Source: a virus. From it: a stretch of DNA of 64,000 bases. Of this stretch, positions 13,239 through 25,400 are shown piece by piece (position 1 is the first letter of the stretch; each line of letters begins with the position of its first letter). The notes under the pieces were generated by a model that was not told where the DNA came from, made no database searches, and saw nothing but the letters and a program-made list of their open reading frames with translations. Location of the stretch: IMG/VR virus record IMGVR_UViG_3300006931_000005, positions 1-64,000 of that record, one strand, 5' to 3'. The position numbers and the translations under genes were made by a program.

Positions 13239-15376
13239 AACTTTACTCTGCACTCGATACCCCGGCGCTCAATGGGACTACCCAGACACCGATCCGGGAT
13301 TTGACCGGGAGGATCACCGGATATTCAACCAATGGCACCGGCATCTCGACGCCGCTCTATGGCGCATCTCCAGTTAAACCGACCCGCGCCAAGCCACAGC
13401 AAAATTCCGAGGGCAAGTGGATCGACACGAGCACGGGTATGCCGTATCACGGAACGTACACCGACGAGTCGGGCCGCACGCAGTATTACTCGAACGGCCA
13501 ACAGGTGAGCAACGCGGCGGATGTCGGCATCCAGCAGCAGCCTTTCAGCGTTGAGCGCACGCCGAAAAATCCAACGATCAGCGGTGCCATCGACCAGCTC
13601 CAGTCGGAAATCCCGAACACCGGCCTGATGTCGAAGTCGTTCCAGAATTATTTGTCCGAGGCCAGCCGCGTGAACGCCGATGCGAAAGGCCAGCTCGCCA
13701 AAGATCAGGCCGCATACGACACGACCAGCACCGAGAACCGGCTGAACAACGACGTGGCATCGCAGTCGGATGCGCTGCTCGCCAACAACCGGAATTACGA
13801 GCTTGGACAAAATCAGGTTTTGAACGATGTCGGCGCGGCCACCCGGAATTACACGGGCGACCTTACCACCTCGCTCGCCGGGCTGGAAAAAGGCACGGCG
13901 CTCACCGCAGACCAGTTGCGGAAGAACAACGCCGATTATGCAGCGAATCAAAATAATGTTCAGGCGGATGTCGCCAATCAGACCCGTGATTACACGGCTG
14001 GCGAACAGTCGCGCATCAACGATCTCAATCAGCGGGCGGCGACAACCGATGCCAATATGCGTGCGAACAACGCGCAGTATTCCACGCAGCAGCACAATGT
14101 TCAGGGTGAGATCGCCGGACAGAACCAGACCTATTCGACCACGGTGGCTGATCGGCTGAACAAGCTGAAGTCCGATCTCGATACGCAGAACGCGCAGTAC
14201 GAGAAGGCTTCGCAGGCCGTCGCGGATCAGGCGTATGGCGCGGCCCAGAAGCGGAATGATCTTTACCAGTTGACGAGCGGCACGCCGACCTCCGGCAGCG
14301 GCAACCTCGACAACCGGTACATCAAGGCTTATCAGGACATCAACATCCCGCTGCAACAGCAGCTCGCGGATCGCCGCTATCAGCAGGTCAACCAGCTCGA
14401 TGCCGCGCACGCCGGGGCGGACGCGCAGAATTATCAAAACCTGATGTCGCAGTACGCGGGTGAATCCGCGCTCAACTCCGACCTATCCAATCGCGGTATG
14501 TCGCTGGAGCAATACCTTTCCAGTTTGTACGGCCAGAACTACAACGCGAACGAGAACGCGGGCCACAACATTTACGGCGCGAATCTTTCCGTGGACGCCG
14601 GGGCCAGCGCGTTGAATTCCGATCTGGCAAACCGCTCTACGAGCCTCGACCAGTATCTCCAGAGCCTTGGCACGCAGAACTACGGTGCCGAGACTTCCAC
14701 TGCCGGTGCTGTGAACAACGCCCGGCTCGGCCTTGCCAGCACGACGGCTGGAATGAATACGGATTTTGCGAACCGCAACGCGGACACTACGAAGTATCTG
14801 GCCACGACCGACGCGCAAACTGCATCGCAGATTCAGGCGCTCCGGGTGCAGACCGCAGGAATGTCCCGCGCTGCCGCCGCCAGCTATCTCCAGCAGCTCG
14901 CCGTGCCGACGCAGATGGCGCAGCAGGTCTTGGGCAACGACATCGCCAACCAGAGCGCAGTGCAAGGTCTCGACGAGCGGGCGAACGCCTACACGTTCAA
15001 CACGCCCTACGACGCTTCCCGCGTTCCGGCTTCGCCCGGATTTTCTGCGGTCGCACCGCGCAGCTACACGGCCACCTCCGGCGTGAACAACGGCCCGGTG
15101 TCCGGGAATTTGAACAGCCTGCCTTCGGGCTACACCGATACCGCAAGCAGCGGTCAGGTTGGAGCCGCTGGCGCAAATGGCTGGGTGCAGGGATCGGATG
15201 GAAATTATTATGTGCCCGATGCCACGCAGAAAACCGGCTACCGGCTGGTTTGGCAGAAGCCCGCGACTTTGGGTGGCCCTTACAATGGTAACACCTACAA
15301 CGTCGGTGGCCGCACCTACAACTACGGTGAACCTGACAGCGGCAGCGGTGTCATTGATTACGGAGTACGCGCATGA
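13235..15376 (+). CDS. Asn/Gln-rich repetitive internal virion protein (713 aa)
   Basis: The protein is rich in Asn, Gln, Ala, Ser and Tyr and nearly free of Cys. From about residue 180 to 330 it has at least three degenerate 45-48-residue repeats of the form 'NN..Y...Q..V...[IV].....Y......'. From about 405 to 530 it has a second set around 'ALNSDL.NR..SL.QYL.SL..QNY'. The C-terminus is Gly/Tyr-rich. Such long helical, low-complexity proteins before a giant virion protein are typical of ejected internal virion proteins of podoviruses (T7 gp14/gp15-like by position, not by sequence). The role is inferred from context. Confidence 0.6.
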   Translation: MKLYSALDTPALNGTTQTPIRDLTGRITGYSTNGTGISTPLYGASPVKPTRAKPQQNSEGKWIDTSTGMPYHGTYTDESGRTQYYSNGQQVSNAADVGIQQQPFSVERTPKNPTISGAIDQLQSEIPNTGLMSKSFQNYLSEASRVNADAKGQLAKDQAAYDTTSTENRLNNDVASQSDALLANNRNYELGQNQVLNDVGAATRNYTGDLTTSLAGLEKGTALTADQLRKNNADYAANQNNVQADVANQTRDYTAGEQSRINDLNQRAATTDANMRANNAQYSTQQHNVQGEIAGQNQTYSTTVADRLNKLKSDLDTQNAQYEKASQAVADQAYGAAQKRNDLYQLTSGTPTSGSGNLDNRYIKAYQDINIPLQQQLADRRYQQVNQLDAAHAGADAQNYQNLMSQYAGESALNSDLSNRGMSLEQYLSSLYGQNYNANENAGHNIYGANLSVDAGASALNSDLANRSTSLDQYLQSLGTQNYGAETSTAGAVNNARLGLASTTAGMNTDFANRNADTTKYLATTDAQTASQIQALRVQTAGMSRAAAASYLQQLAVPTQMAQQVLGNDIANQSAVQGLDERANAYTFNTPYDASRVPASPGFSAVAPRSYTATSGVNNGPVSGNLNSLPSGYTDTASSGQVGAAGANGWVQGSDGNYYVPDATQKTGYRLVWQKPATLGGPYNGNTYNVGGRTYNYGEPDSGSGVIDYGVRA

Positions 15377-16464
15377 TTCTCTACGCATCATCTCCTGATG
15401 GGGTCGCCCAGCAGCAGAATTACTACGACCAGCTCCGAATGAACGCGGAGCAGAACAATGCCGCACGCTTCGACGCGGCACAGGCCCGTGCGCTTCAGGC
15501 CACCCTTCAGCAACGTGAATCCGACCGGCGCTCGCAGGATGCCGCCGATACCTCCGCAGAGCAAGCTGACCAGTTCAACCAGCGTCTTGCCTTCGAGGGT
15601 CAGCAAGGTGATCTGAACCGCGCTTCACACGAGAAGGACGTGAACACGCAGTACAGCTCGACGCACGCCGACCGGCAGGATGCGATCAATCAGCGCGATT
15701 TCGAGCAGGCTCAAAAGCTGGCCATGGCTGGTCAGATTCCGCAGACCGAGGAGAAGGTTGCCTCGCTGTATCCGAATTTCAGCAAAGACCAGATCAAAGT
15801 TTTGGCGGCGGCAAGCTCGCAGCACGCCTTCGACCGTTTCGGCACCGCTCTCGATATGTCGATCCGCGCCGGTAATCCGTTGCCGCTTGAAGCCGTCTCC
15901 AAGATCGTCAACCCGGACTCTCCGATGTACAAGGACGCGATTGATTTTCGCACCGAAAAACTCGCGCCGTTCGTCCAGCAGTTCAAGACCGGTGAGGACA
16001 AGGCCCGCAAGGGAAATTTAGCAGCAAAGATTCAGGCTGATACCGAGGCTGCACCGCTTCCGACTTCATTGAGCGCCAATACCCCTATGTGGGCTGGCGG
16101 TTATGCAAATCCTATCAACTGGGGTATTCGGCTCGGCGAGCATTTGTTCCCGGATATTACCCCAGATAATACAATCCAGCCTCGTGGCGACTGGCAGACG
16201 CGGGCTCCGTCGATTGTTTCATCGCTCCGCGCTGGGAATGATCCGGCTGTAACCACAGACGTTACAACTGGAAAATTTGTGAACACGATGCTCAATCCGA
16301 ACGGTGGCCCGCAAGCACCGGAGCCGATTGTTCCGCCGATCCAGCCCGGCCCGGTCGCTCCTGTCCCCGGCGTTCCGACGGTCACAACTCAAGCCCAATT
16401 TGATGCGCTGCCCAGCGGTGCCATTTACATTGGAAAAAACGGTAAGCAATTTCGCAAGCCATGA
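15373..16464 (+). CDS. Putative internal virion protein (363 aa)
   Basis: The first 130 residues are charged, Gln/Ala/Arg-rich and probably coiled coil (QARALQATLQQRESDRRSQDA). A middle helical part (KVASLYPNFSKDQIKVLAAASS) follows. The C-terminal part is Pro-rich (APEPIVPPIQPGPVAPVPGVP), ending with a short AQFDALPSGAIYIGKNGKQF module reminiscent of head-protein tails. It is coupled by 4-nt overlaps to both the repetitive protein and the giant protein. A core or ejection-protein role is inferred. Confidence 0.55.
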   Translation: MILYASSPDGVAQQQNYYDQLRMNAEQNNAARFDAAQARALQATLQQRESDRRSQDAADTSAEQADQFNQRLAFEGQQGDLNRASHEKDVNTQYSSTHADRQDAINQRDFEQAQKLAMAGQIPQTEEKVASLYPNFSKDQIKVLAAASSQHAFDRFGTALDMSIRAGNPLPLEAVSKIVNPDSPMYKDAIDFRTEKLAPFVQQFKTGEDKARKGNLAAKIQADTEAAPLPTSLSANTPMWAGGYANPINWGIRLGEHLFPDITPDNTIQPRGDWQTRAPSIVSSLRAGNDPAVTTDVTTGKFVNTMLNPNGGPQAPEPIVPPIQPGPVAPVPGVPTVTTQAQFDALPSGAIYIGKNGKQFRKP

Positions 16465-19400
16465 AGCAAGATGATTTTGGCGGCATCGCATTGGACGATC
16501 CACAATCATCTGACGAATTTGGTGGTGTACCGTTGGCACCTTCCACATCGACAGATGAATTCGGTGGGGCACCTTTAACTTCACCGGCTCCGATTCAAGT
16601 CCCGGCGCAGAGCCAGCCGATGCCGGAGCCGATTCCATTCAAAAACCCGGACATCATCGCGCCCGCGCCGGAAGCGCCGTCGATCCCCGGCGTCTTGGCC
16701 CGCAGCGCGGCCAGAAATGTTCTGCCGACCGCAGGATTTATTGCGGCTGCGCCAGTCGGTCGCTTGGCCGGTGCTGCTGCTGGTGCCCGCACTGGCGCTC
16801 TGCTTGGAGCTCTGGTGCCCGGTCTTGGTGAAACTGGCGTCAGTGAGGGCGTTGGCGCAGTGATTGGTGGCCTTATCGGTATGTTCGCCACTGGAACAGC
16901 GGCGGCAACTGCAACGAAAGCACTTCAGACTGGCGCTGCCGATTACGTCGCACCAGATTCTTTCCTTGGAACGAAGTCGGAGCAGGCGGATATGGCGGCA
17001 CATCCCATCGCCAGTGAGCTGGGAAGCCTTGCCGTCATCGGAAAACCGAATCCGTTCAACATCATCCGGGCTGCACGCACCATCGGGTCGGATACCGGAC
17101 GCGCAGCACTCGCCGATCTGTTGAAAACTGGCGCGACCAAGGGCGGCTATCAGGAATGGGCCAAGACTTACTCGCCAGAGGTGCAAAAATCTGCTGTCAA
17201 CGTGCTCAACGTCGCGCAGGCGGGCGGCATCAACGCGGCTTTCAATGTGTACGACCAGATCAAATCTGGAAATTACAGCGCGGGCGACCTTTTACGGTCG
17301 GCGGCGGAGGGCGCTTTGTTCAATGAGCCTTGGATTCACGCAAAAAATCCTGCGACCGACTCGTTTGATTCCGCACTGACACCCGAACAGGCCACGGAAG
17401 CGAATAAAAACCTCCGGGCGTTGAGCCCGTACCCGGAAACCGGGACGCCGACGAACATCTCGAAGGGGATCGTGGCCGTTCCGGTCGGTCAGCGGACGCA
17501 TATCATCCAAGTGAACGGTCAGGACGCCGCCGTTTTGAAGCACGTCGATGGCGCGGACTTTCAGAAGGCGCAGGACGATGCTGGCGCGTCCGGGTGGGAC
17601 GGATATTTTCTTAAAAAAGACCCGGAGAGCGGCAATCCGACGATCTACATCAACATGGATCACCTGAACCGTCAGGATTCCCTGTTCACGCACGAGTCAA
17701 CGCATTTGCTGGAGGCCATGGGGCTCATCAACCAGCAGCAGATGGACGCCGTGAACACGACCTACGGCCAGATCAAGGTCAAGGACGCCGACGGAAATGA
17801 ATTGCCCATCGCTCAAGAGGTGGCGAACCGTTACGCGAAATTTAATCAGGACAACAGCCGACCGGATCAGACGCCGGAAGATTTTCAGCGCGAACTTTTC
17901 GCCAACATCCTGCAACACTGGCATGAAACCGGGACTGCGCCGAAAGACACCTTCATCAAGCGGGCGATTGATTTCATTTCCGGCATTGCCGGGCTCGATA
18001 AATCGGGCGAACAGCACGCGAGAGACTATATCGCTGGCCGTTTTGAGAAGGCACCTGAAGAAGCCGGAGCTCCGGCGACCGCCGATCTTGTTCCGGCTGG
18101 CGCAGCGAGCGCGGCTCCTTTGCCAAATTTGGCATTTGACAAAAATCCTGTTCCGTCGCAGGCTACGGGTGATGTCAGACAAGCCGAAGAACGAGCAGGA
18201 GCCGGAGTACCACCGCCCGCCGAAGGGGTGGAAGCCGGGAGGCCCGCCGTTGGTGCTCCGCCCGCCCGCCCCGGTGCCGAGCCCAACGCCGCCGTCCAGC
18301 AAGCCGCCAATGCCTACAACGAAGCCGTAGGTCTCGGCCCAACGCAGCCGCATTACGTCCCGGTGGACGAGGCCCGTGCCCGCCAGATCGCCGCCGAGTA
18401 CGAGAAGCTTCCGAAAACCGACCAGTCTCCGCAGACCCTTGCGTCCTACGAACAGCTTGGCAAGGAAATCCAGCAGCAGTGGGATTATGCCCGGAACAAA
18501 ATGGGCATCACGTTCGAGGCTTGGACGAAAGAGGGCCAGCCCTACGCGAATTCCCGCGAGATGGTGAAGGATGTCCGGGACAATCATCACCTTTATTTTT
18601 TCACAGGCGGCGATGAGCATCCGCTGCTCAACGTCAAGGACGCTGACGGGCTCACGCTCAATGACAAGCTCCGGGCTGTCCATGACCTGTTCGGTCATGC
18701 GGCGGAAGATTTTCAATTCGGCGCACGCGGCGAGGAAAATGCGTGGATCAAGCACAGCCAGATGTTCACTCCCCTCGCGCAGAAGGCGCTGACGACCGAG
18801 ACCCGTGGCCAAAACTCGTGGGTGAATTACGGGCCGCACAATTACGAGGCGACCGGTGCCCGGAGAAACATCAAGCCGCAGGATCGTCCGTTTGCGGATC
18901 AAAAAGTTGCCCTGCTCCCTGACTGGGTGCATGATTGGAAAGGCCCGTTAAATGAAAACCAAAAAGCACAGTTCAGCGTCCCGAAACAAGCGCCCGATTT
19001 CACCGACCTCCAGTGGTGGAAGCGTGACAAATCCGAACCGGATGCAGGCGCTCGTGAATCTGGCGCTCCAAGAACTATCGCAGGTAATCCCCGCGAGCTC
19101 GCCCCCGGCGAACGCGACGGCAAAGTAACACTCACGCACTGGTCGAACTTCGACCTTCACGGAAAGGCGATTGATCCGAATTTTTACGGCTCCGGTTATG
19201 CCGGTGAGGAAAAAGGCCGTCGGGTTTTCAAAAAGTCTTGGCTGAACCGCAGCTATTTTGGAATGAAGGGCTACGTCAAAGAAGGTGGCCTTGGCCGATT
19301 CAAGCACAGCGTCACGGTGGACGTGAACAAGCTCTACGACCTGAAGAATGATCCCGACCGGCTGGGTGAAAAAGTCGGCGCGATCTCCGACCGGCTGTAT

Positions 19401-22400
19401 CCGAAGGGTGGCACGCAAGCCGATCTCACCGTTTACGAAAATCTCATCAAGAAGGCCGGGTACATCGGATACTACAACACCGATTATGCGGTGGCCGCGC
19501 TGTTCGACAAGGTGCGCGTCCCGGCCCGCGTTTCAATCATTCACTCGGTTGAAAATTTCAAGCCCGCCACACACAAGGACATGACGCCGGAGGAGCTGCT
19601 GACATCGGCGCAACAGGTGCGGATCAAGGCTCCTTCCGGGACTACCGCATTGCGTGTGATCGACTCGAACGGCAACACCGTGATTCATAACCTGTCGAAA
19701 TTCTCGACCAGAAATCCGCTGTTCAACAAGGATGTGGTGCGTGTCAGCCCGGTATCGGTGAAAACCAGTGGCGTGTACAAGAACCATCCGATCCCAGTGA
19801 AAGGGCCAGTGCGCGTCGAGCCGACGGCGATGTTTTCGGTGCCGAAGAAAAAAGAATTTTTAGATGCGGGCGAGGAATCTCGCAATCCAAGACCTAATGC
19901 TACGACATTGCCGACTCCACCGACAGGGGGGCTTAAAGAAATCGGAGATCGTACCGCATCTAAGTTTAATTACGATAAAAACGTGCTGGATGAAAATGGC
20001 GCGATGAAGCGATTTTATCACGGAACAGGAAAATCGGATCAATTAGTAAAATCTGGAGGATTTAGCTATGAAAAAGCCAGCGACGAATCACTGTATGGAA
20101 AAGGATTATATTTCACTGAAAATCCTGAAATTGCTGGAGGAACAGTCGTAGGCGCTGATTTGGTAAAACGCGGATATGCTGGCAGCTCTGGTGCTGTCAT
20201 TCCGGTCAACATCAATGCCAAAAATCTTTTTGATGATTCGGTCGGTATTCCGAAGCAGCAAGCCGAAAAGCTGGTGCTAAAATATATTGATAAAAACGGT
20301 GAAAACGATGTCCAGCTTAACGGCAAGTATGGATCATTCGCCGCCGCAAAACCGGTAATTAAAGCGCGTGAATCAATAGATAATTCGTTTCGAGAATTGA
20401 TTGATGATTTGGCGCAAGAAAAATCAATTCGGGATTTAGTTAAAAAATATGTTCCAGCCGGAAGTTTATCTGGAAGCCAGACCATAAAAGATCGTTTGAG
20501 CTGGGCTTTTGGTCGGCGCAGTATCCATAACTCAATCGCGTCTGAACAGGATAAGTCGGCTGGTGGAATACGGGCTGAATCAACAGGTGATATTAAGCAA
20601 AAAATTTACCAACTCGATGATCTTGAAAAGCAAAGCAATGCTCTTGATCGTCAAATTTCAGAGGCGATGGGGCAGGTTGGTAAGTATTCTGACTTTGTAA
20701 AAAAAGTAATTGAAAATGTTGATGGCCCTGTGAAATACGGCGATCTTACAGATATTTTTTTACAGGACAAAAACGAGGTCAATAATTTTTTAAGAAATTC
20801 TGGATACGATGGGATTACTCATATTGGAGGAACTATCACAGGTAGCGATCCACATCGCGTTGTAATTGTTTTCGATCCGAAGCAGATTCGCTTTGCGATT
20901 GGCGCAGATCAGCCTTTCTTTTCAGTTCCAAAAAATTCATCTCAAGAGCTGAAAAAATTTCCGCGCACAGCCATCGACATTCTGATGGACGAATCGGTAA
21001 TCAATCCGGTGCGTCCGAAGCAGGTTGCCGAATTCGATCTCATGGGCGATGACGAGGCCGCAGGATCGACCAGCTTCTCCCGCGTGTTCGCGGTTGCCGA
21101 CCACCTTTCCCGCCGATCCGCGCAGCTTGGCGGTGGAGCCCTGCACGAGCTCAACGACACAAACGCCGAGACGCTGGCAAACACTGTGGCGAACGAGGCG
21201 GAGTACGCGATCAACCGCGATCCGAAGGCGATTGGCTGGTACGACCGCGAAATGAAGGCGGCGATGGGCCAGATTTTTAACCGGCACCCGGAGCTGAAGA
21301 AAGATCGCGGCCTGCAATCCGTTTTCAAATCCATTCTGGCGATCACCAACAACGGCCAGAATGTTTTTGCGAATTTCGCGCAGGCGGACAAGCTTTACAC
21401 GGATTGGCGCACGGCGGGCAAGGTGCCGGACGAGGAGAACTGGGGCGGCAAGAGTAAGGGCGCGATCAACGACGGCCTGAAGATGCTCAACCTGCTCATC
21501 GAGAAGCTGGGCACCGCGAATCTGGAAAAGTTTTTGGCCAAGGAATTCAAGGTTGGCGATCTCAAGAGGGCTGGATTCGACATCAGTTCTGAAAACACCG
21601 AGCACATGGCGCACGGCTCGCTGATCTACGGCCCGAAGGTCGGCGGCGGATTCTATCAAAACCTGATCGGCAACCTGAATCCGATCACGATGGATATGTG
21701 GCTCATGCGGACGATCAACCGTATGCGCGGCACGCTCACCGAGCCCAGCCTCACGGCGCTCCCGGATCAGATCGACCGGTTCATCAAGTCGATGAAGAAG
21801 CAGCCGGACAGCGAGGCGATTATCGCGGATGCCAAGCGCGTGAAGCAGCAGATTTTGGACGGCACGCTCGACGTGAACAAGGAGAAGGATGCTCCGGGTG
21901 TGATGCTGACCGCCGCCAAGAATTTGTACGACGATTACCGCAACAGCGGGTTCGTAAAGCGGACGGAGCTCAACCGCAGCTCGAAGCTGATCGCCGAGGA
22001 ATTTTTCGGCATCAACGAAGCGCCGACTTCGGCGTCCGAGCGTGATTTCATCCGCAATGTTTTCGTCCGGGCGCAGGAGAAGTTGAAAGCGAAAAAAATC
22101 GACATCACGAACGCCGACCTGCAAGCCGTTCTGTGGTATCTTGAGAAGGATATTTATGGAAAACTTGGAGCAACCGACCGCCGATCCGCGCCCGCCAGCT
22201 ACTCGGACGCCGCCGCAGCCCTCAACCGAAAACAGCTCGGACTTTTCGATGAAGAACAAGGACGATCAGGCGATCTTCGAGGAGCTGAATCCGCTGGCCC
22301 GGAGATCAATCGCTTCGGTGAAGCTGGCAAGCAGCTTACTGGCGCACAGGCGCTCAAGCGGGTCTCCGTCCAAGAAGCGGAGCCTGTACCGCAGTTCTCG

Positions 22401-25400
22401 GTGACGAAGAAGCTGAAGTTTTACGAAGGCAAACGCTTCGGTGACGTGAAGGACGAGGTGGTGCCGGAAGTTCCGCCGTTTCATCCGCTCGGCGTCGAAC
22501 AATTCAAGCAGGCCCGCGACAGCATCGTGAACCTCGCGCACACGACCGGCGCGATCCAAGCGCGTGGTATGCGGATCAACTTCGCCAACCCTGATCCGGT
22601 CACGGCCAAGCGCCTTGGCGTTGACCAGAACAGCATGGTGGCCCGCGCCATCCACGCGATCTCAAATTCCGACCGGCGCACGGCGAACGAAAACAAGGTG
22701 CTGCTCGCCGACAACATTTTGAACACGGTGAAGCAGGCTGATTTCGTCACCAAGATTCAACGTGATTCAACGGACGGTGATAATGTCGGCCAGTACGGTA
22801 CGGCATTCATCAAGGCTTACGATATTGACGGCAAGAAGGTCTGGCACCTTGTCCAAGTGGACGGCAATGGTGATTTTATCACGCAATTTTCTTGGCCGGA
22901 TACGGAAGCTGAAAATGGACGGGTGATGCGGTCGCAGATTGTGCAGGTTGGTCAGCGGGTTGGTGGTTTGCTAGAGTCGAAGGTTAATCCGCAGGCCGAA
23001 GCCCCGACGCCTTCTAATTTCGCTCCGCCAACCGCTGACCAAGGTGAGATTGCCACATCTGGCAAAGAGGCGCAACCTCAATTTTCAGTAGCCAAGGAGG
23101 AGAAGCGGGCGCAGGTCGGCGGCATCCCTGAAGTCGGTCAGGTGCGCGATACCGAATCCATTTCCGACAACCAAGCGCACATCCGCGAGCGCCTGTTCGA
23201 CGGCACGCAGCCTGTTTCTGACGAGAACACATCCGCCGCGTGGCAGGTATTCGACGAGATGACGGGCAACAACCGCTCCCAGATCGCCGGGCAGTTGAAA
23301 GACGCCTTTGGCGGATCGCGGCTGCTCCTTGGCCTATATAAAGGCGAGGTCTGGAAGTACGCCCGCAAGCTGGCGGTCAACGGTGACGATTCGCTGCTGC
23401 GGGCGATGTACGATCACAGCGAACAGTTTGAGACCCTTGCCGGTGGTGGCGCATCAACCGCTGGCTCCGCGCTCCGGGCCGAGGCCGAGAATGCAAACGA
23501 TCCGGTCAACCGGGCACTCCAGTCCGCCTACGAGACCGAGCGCGAAAATGCGGCCCAGTCCGCCTCCGGCATCGACCGCGAGACCTTCACCGGACTGCTC
23601 AAGCGCCTGCGTAGCCTGAAGCTGACGCCGGACGAGGTTGAGAAGGTGGTCAAGGAGGGCAAGCTGCCGGACGGCAAAACCCTCGAAGAAGCTTTGGACG
23701 AGCTTACGCCGGAATCGAAGGAGGCCATGGCGTTGCTCGACAAGTATCAGCGTTCGCAGACGGAATGGCTGAAGCCGGACGTGAAGAAGTCGATCATCCG
23801 CGTGATCGTGGACGCCGCCATCGGCGAGAACAAGCTGGCGCGTTACGACGAGAAGGATTTTCAGGATCGGTTGTCCACCCGGCTGCAAGAAGCCACGGTG
23901 CCGAAGGAAGTCGCCGACCAGCTCGCGTTCGAGGTGTGGAAAGACAAGGCTGCACGCGAGGCCACCAAGACCGACAAGGCTGTCAAGGCGGATGCCGCGT
24001 TCGAGCAGAACCGGGCGCAGGCCATTCTCGACAAATTGCAATCTGACCAGACCGAAGTGTTCAGTCAGGCCCGGCGCTCGAAGGTTGCTGACATCGTTAA
24101 GGCGTTTTACAAAAACCCTGCGGCGTCCGAAGAAGTGCGAGCCCAGCAGATCGCGCAGCTCGAAAAAGATTTGGTTAATGAGACCGTGAAACCCGCAACG
24201 GCCAAGGAGCTGGCGCGGGAAGCTGGCCAGCGCAAGCTGGTGCTCGAAGCAAACGACCGGCTGGCGCAGGAGAAGGTCACGGCCAACGAAGCGCAGCAGA
24301 CCGCTGAACGCGAGCTCGCAAAATTCGAGGAGAAAAACTCCGGTGTCGAATGGCTGAAGGAAAAAGGCAAACGCGATCAGGTGCTTCAGGCGATTGCCGA
24401 TGCGCTGAAGTCGAAGTCGCCGATCCTCGATGATCCGACACCGCTGGTGAACGAGACCAAGGCGAAGCTCACTGCGCTCGGCGTAGATGAGGCCACGGCG
24501 GGCAAGCTGGCTTTCGAGATCGAGACCGTCCGGCGCACGCAGTTCGCCAACAGCCGCGTGAAGGCGATGGAAAATGCCGCCAAATCTAAAAGCCTGCGGT
24601 CGCTCATCGAATCTATCCTCGAAACCCCGTACCGCGCCCAGTCCGACCCGAAATGGCTGCATGAAACTGCTGTCCGCTGGTTCGAGTCGAACGGTCTCGG
24701 CAAGGATCAGGCTGAAGCCGCCGCCCGGCTGTTCGACAAGGAGTTTAAAGAGGCGTTGGCGCAGGCCAGCACCAAGGTTGCCGAGGCTGAACTGAAGAAA
24801 AAAGTATCGCCCCGCACTTACGATGATCTGGAGCGGTTGATCCGGGCCGGAATTTTCGACCCGGACAAAAACTGGATCGACCAGCTCGCGGCGAAGAACG
24901 GCTGGAAGAAGCCATCGCGTGACCAGATGCTCAAATTGCAGGAATTGGAGCACAAGCTTTCCGATCCTGAATTGTCACCCGAAGAAGTGCGCGACATCCA
25001 AGAGCAGCAGATGCACGTCCTGCGTCACGTCGGCAAAAAAAGGGGCCAGACCCTCCGGGCGCTCGGCGAATCGTTCACTGCCTCGCTGCTGTCCGGCATC
25101 CGCACGCTTACCGTGCAGACCTCGCCGACGGTCATGGCCCTCCGCGATCTGCCGATCATGGCGCTGTCCGATCCGAAGAACGCGATGAATTTTGCGAAGG
25201 CGATGTACAACTCCTTCAAGGCAAATGCGGTCGCGGCGTTCAAATTCGCGTGGATGAAGGACGCCTACGGTTTTCACTTGAGCGAGCTGGAGCACGGCTT
25301 CAACGAGATGAAGCGCATCTCCGAGGAGACGGATCAGGTGGTCAACTCAAAGACCTCGACGCCGGTTGCCAAGGCGCTCGCGTACACCAAGAAGCTCTAC

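Noticed and set aside
20937-22259. A 440-codon leftward frame opposite the giant gene
   Set aside because: A typical antisense shadow in GC-rich coding DNA; no Shine-Dalgarno, promoter or recognisable motif.
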